Assembly (NCBI GenBank): GCA_017999075.1 | Contig: JAGOBX010000003.1 | Coordinates: forward strand, 1-25,525 | Direction of reading: 5' to 3' | Length of the DNA: 25,525 nt | Source: JAGOBX01 sp017999075 [NCBI: Candidatus Babelota bacterium] | Lineage (GTDB): Bacteria > JAGOBX01 | Made by a program: the position numbers and the translations under genes | The notes under the pieces: generated by a model | Database searches by the model: none | What the model saw: only the letters and a program-made list of their open reading frames with translations | Told to the model about the DNA's origin: nothing | Shown: in pieces, positions 23,701 to 25,525 of the stretch | Layout of the letters: every line of letters starts with the position of its first letter | Numbering within the stretch: the first letter of the stretch is position 1

Positions 23701-25525
23701 TATTCCTGAAGCATCTCTTGCAACTGCTGTAAGTTTAAATGAATTATTCGAACTTATATCTACTGTATCTCCTGAAACCAACTCTATTTTTGAAACAGCG
23801 CCTGCAGTTTTTCTTATAAGTTTAGCTTTTTTTACAGGGCTTTCATTTCCTGTTTTATCAACTGAACATATTTCAAAATAATAATTTGAAGACGCATCTA
23901 GATTCCGGATAAGCAGCAATGAACTTGATAATGTTCCAAGAATAGATTCACTGTTTCTGTCCAAAGTAAAAATCTGGCTGTTGTAAAAATCTTTGGAATA
24001 ACGAATTTTGTATGTATTGAAATCAGCCGATGAAACAGGAGTCCAGAACAAATAAGCGCTGGAACTTCTATCATATAAAGTTAATGATTGAACCTGAGCA
24101 GGAGCTTCAGCGTCTATAATATATTTAAAAGTTGCTCCATCTTTATTTGTGAATATTGTATTATTTATTTCAAAAATATATTCGACAAGAGTTCCATTAA
24201 CCATTTCATTATCAGAAACCGGTATAACGCATTCCCATGTTTTTCGGGCATTCCCGTCAATGCAATACATTTCAACATACCTGTCCTCATCGTTTTCTAA
24301 TGATTTTCCATCAGGTCTTTTTCCGGCATCATACCATAAATATACTTTATCTCCTGTTTTAACCGCATATTCGAATTCTGTAGTTACTGTAATGTCTTTC
24401 CTCAATAATTTTTCAGTTCCATCAAGCAAATGAGCTGTATTATACCCGTCTGTAGCAGGATCTTCAGCAGGACGCTGGCTGTTTGTAGTAGTCTGAACGC
24501 TTGTTGTTACAAGACTTAAATTTCCTGACAAATCTTTAGTTATTACGCTGAACGTATAATTTTCATTGGGCAGTAACCCTCTAACAGCGCTTATAGATGT
24601 ATATCTATTTTTCAAGTTGGGATCTTTCAAGTATGTCCATTGCGAATCTGATGAAGTTACTGCTCCGCCTATTTGATAAACCACTATATACTCGCTAAAA
24701 TCATCCATGTCATATCTTGGAAGCCAGCTTATATGAACAGTAGTAGTTGAATCTGACATTTTTGACGCATTGACGCTTGTTATATCAAAATTATTTGAAT
24801 TGTCCATCTTAATCTGCCATGGTTCATCATATAAATTTCTGTATATCAATCCGCCGTCGCATTCAAAAATAAATTTTATTACATCTCCATCGCTTATTTT
24901 CAAATCCGCAACATTTAAAATTGCACTCCAGTATCCGTTGTTTAATGAACAATTTATTTTTGTGTCAGACAAATTTCCTATTCCTGCTCCATCAGGTTTT
25001 GCAAAAGTATCAACCCATATAACTGGAGAATATTCAGATGCCGAAGATAATCTGAATTTTATTTCAATATTTTCTTTTTTAATTCTATTTATCTGCTCAA
25101 AATCAGTTATAATACTGCCTGATACTCCTGTTGCAGTAACATCAAGTGCGTATAATGAAGAATTTGTGTATACACTTATAGTATCTGAAAGTTCACTTTC
25201 ATTACCCGCGTCATCTTTTACTGAAACTGCAAAATAATATCTTGTAAAACTTGTTAAATTCATTATTTTTGAATAAGAATTTTTTGCTGTCATCAGATTT
25301 GCGTCATTTACATAATTCCATTTTTTACTTGATTTTGTAACATTTGGAAGTGTATCGTAATATACTGTATACTCTTTAAAATCCGAATTATAATAATACT
25401 TCCACGTTAAATTTACAGAATTTAAAGTTTTGGAAAGTGACGTTAATCCCGTAATTTTCGATGGAGCCTCATTATCAGATGTGTATGACCAGCAAAACGA
25501 ATTATTAAACCTGAAAATCTTGCCG
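20782..25525 (-). CDS. Secreted FN3/Ig multidomain protein with C-terminal sorting-like domain (N-terminus outside the window)
   Basis: The frame stays open to the right edge (from base 25524, starting GKIFRFNN), so at least 1580 residues are visible and the start and signal peptide are missing. The Met codon at 25293 is internal to an FN3 domain. In order: FN3 (about 25225-25470), beta-sandwich 1, FN3, beta-sandwich 2, FN3, invasin-type Ig (about 23510-23800), beta-sandwich 3, FN3, FN3, a second invasin-type Ig (about 22100-22420), two further Ig-like domains, a conserved pre-terminal region ending in LLHFSYYSV (about 21060-21500) and a C-terminal sorting-like domain. The FN3 domains share YYFAVS and GNES marks. 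The ~95-residue sandwiches (VYLWYDAG..., ...YIFEI) resemble carbohydrate-binding or CBM48-like folds only loosely. No catalytic domain is visible. A surface adhesin or matrix protein is the likely role. It is first of the visible operon and followed by porV. Confidence 0.85.
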   Translation of the reverse strand, partial: GKIFRFNNSFCWSYTSDNEAPSKITGLTSLSKTLNSVNLTWKYYYNSDFKEYTVYYDTLPNVTKSSKKWNYVNDANLMTAKNSYSKIMNLTSFTRYYFAVSVKDDAGNESELSDTISVYTNSSLYALDVTATGVSGSIITDFEQINRIKKENIEIKFRLSSASEYSPVIWVDTFAKPDGAGIGNLSDTKINCSLNNGYWSAILNVADLKISDGDVIKFIFECDGGLIYRNLYDEPWQIKMDNSNNFDITSVNASKMSDSTTTVHISWLPRYDMDDFSEYIVVYQIGGAVTSSDSQWTYLKDPNLKNRYTSISAVRGLLPNENYTFSVITKDLSGNLSLVTTSVQTTTNSQRPAEDPATDGYNTAHLLDGTEKLLRKDITVTTEFEYAVKTGDKVYLWYDAGKRPDGKSLENDEDRYVEMYCIDGNARKTWECVIPVSDNEMVNGTLVEYIFEINNTIFTNKDGATFKYIIDAEAPAQVQSLTLYDRSSSAYLFWTPVSSADFNTYKIRYSKDFYNSQIFTLDRNSESILGTLSSSLLLIRNLDASSNYYFEICSVDKTGNESPVKKAKLIRKTAGAVSKIELVSGDTVDISSNNSFKLTAVARDASGIAVSGENIEIRVEDGETLIDNKIVFSGITDDYGSVEVFVFADKSNHGKIKLSTSNNTVKYMGLINGIQSNQNDSGKTNVKNIFVNYITEGTNTVIDFSSDAYLKDSDIIVVFTADTIPSNIENIKLLYKINSDIIDIEDCLEISVNAVSGYGNRFKAVIPKPENSCILNFVIKVESMIFKYSATNNWSVIIDNQSPEKMTYPSLISKNENSVTLSLNPVQSEDFNYYSIYYNTSPVITPAYKKWSVSNDNNLRQKNNCQTMITGLTSNTEYYFAVSATDIVGNESVLSDTIKVLVRQESDTSSVPQNDMLPAAVSEFAVSDYSNYAILNWTPSQEQDFKTYKIRYRTNLSDTGIILTTSEKTELGIRSSSLLNLNNLDAYVTYYIDISVIDIGNNESPVKSVVLSRSAPANNNADTGSQSGNDTVIIFPELIPEPYTFVKIPNDVQINAGLFDTIILSAIVKDSNGNALSGETVKLEISGEAEFINDSKYMNLITDNAGKIIFELRKLDKIAGLSVKLETVRAGIKSEFFINVINDYSLIGNIALTVPEQINAGETLYITLAALNLKRLDYFKYVPEQDRKVKIRFSDASGVIDIEKNISESGRTEFETRYTKNQTVYITSEFAGFQKNASVKINPGIKKNIVINVSEDIAFLGDEIQYTIYYTDEFSNIISCSSNIQIFVEQIEDAPKTNIKLSSQYSNFIKLTKCGLNAIKFVDEFGNVSTKYVRVMLNVKKENIYSYNNTVMQIPADILQDSVFIDILKESENETEFEKVKSSGFGNLQVLNGSLRKFDVKNILTEAVVNQEFEKMITVEIPYSDNDNNGFEDNTGIECSKLKMYRFNESTNKWEVVSDGLNYSDPVSKSVKAELLHFSYYSVAAPKYGSGADTGFYVFPNPYRQRYGTGKVIFNGVSGYVELLIYNLAGRKVYEFYGDAGIELEWNLQNMKSEEIASGVYIYKLIYSGGEKIGKIGIIK
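20785..21040 (-). other. C-terminal type IX-like / FlgD-Ig sorting domain of the FN3/Ig protein
   Basis: The last ~85 residues begin FYVFPNPYRQ and continue with VELLIYNLAGRKVYEF, a loop ending in LEWNLQNMKSEEIASG, and VYIYKLIYSGGEKIGKIGIIK (split by position). This is the type A CTD pattern: the PNP opening, the 'IYnlaGrkV' strand, the 'sGvYiyki' strand and a lysine-rich last strand. It matches the end of the giant protein in plan. Being strictly terminal, it is a good candidate export signal. Confidence 0.75.
22480..25470 (-). repeat. Recurrent FN3 / beta-sandwich units in the FN3/Ig protein
   Basis: Five FN3 domains and three related ~95-residue beta-sandwiches recur. The first and fourth FN3 domains are closest: both end YYFAVS then DxxGNES(E/V)LSDTI, and both keep the DNA string GAAACTGCAAAATAATAT (around 25220 and 22880). 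The third and fifth also pair up (TYKIRY, LDA, GNESPVK), and each is followed by an invasin-type Ig domain apart from one sandwich-FN3 block. This implies internal duplication of multi-domain blocks. Confidence 0.6.

Noticed and set aside
24770-25237. 155-codon open frame on the plus strand inside the FN3/Ig gene
   Set aside because: Antisense to clear FN3 and beta-sandwich coding sequence; Ser/Phe/Leu-rich product typical of a shadow frame.

Overview
The window is A+T-rich (roughly one third G+C by eye) and is filled by six protein-coding genes. It has no RNA genes, insertion sequences or CRISPR arrays. Signal peptides, outer-membrane beta-barrels of the PorV/PorQ type and secreted proteins ending in FlgD-like/type IX-like C-terminal domains point to a Gram-negative (diderm) bacterium. 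A full-size Bacteroidota genome would not be my first guess. The 635-residue Aquifex-type aconitase and the very large Ig/FN3/FlgD-Ig proteins fit a little-cultured lineage, for example Elusimicrobiota-like, Firestonebacteria-like or another FCB/candidate phylum. The sequence alone does not fix the phylum.

Layout. At the left edge, the C-terminal half of gatA runs rightward. It meets a leftward gene pair, aconitase then an ElbB-type DJ-1/PfpI protein, at a shared 23-bp hairpin that acts as a terminator. The aconitase and elbB reading frames overlap, so they form one transcription unit. A second hairpin (3463-3493) separates this pair from a leftward block covering 3602-25525.

The leftward block holds, in transcription order: (1) a secreted protein of at least 1580 residues built from FN3, invasin-type Ig and unclassified beta-sandwich domains with a C-terminal sorting-like domain; (2) a PorV-like outer-membrane barrel; (3) a 4847-residue giant protein; (4) a second PorV-like barrel fused to a FlgO/TolB-N/CsgG-like periplasmic domain. 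Gaps are only 70, 28 and 42 bases, so this looks like a single operon.

The giant protein has a signal peptide, about seven copies of a ~185-residue module with a recurring Asp-rich turn and a 'IPxxGxxFT'-like end motif, and many Ig and FlgD-Ig domains. It also carries a VWA domain with an incomplete metal site, an Asp-rich probable calcium-binding stretch and a C-terminal sorting-like domain.

How the genes may work together. In the type IX secretion system, PorV is the outer-membrane shuttle that receives CTD-bearing cargo. Here two CTD-bearing cargo genes are each followed directly by a PorV-like gene. My inference is a cargo/shuttle operon that puts two very large adhesive or matrix proteins on the cell surface or exports them. 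The core machinery genes (porK/L/M/N, sprA/sov, porU) are not in the window, so this remains a hypothesis.
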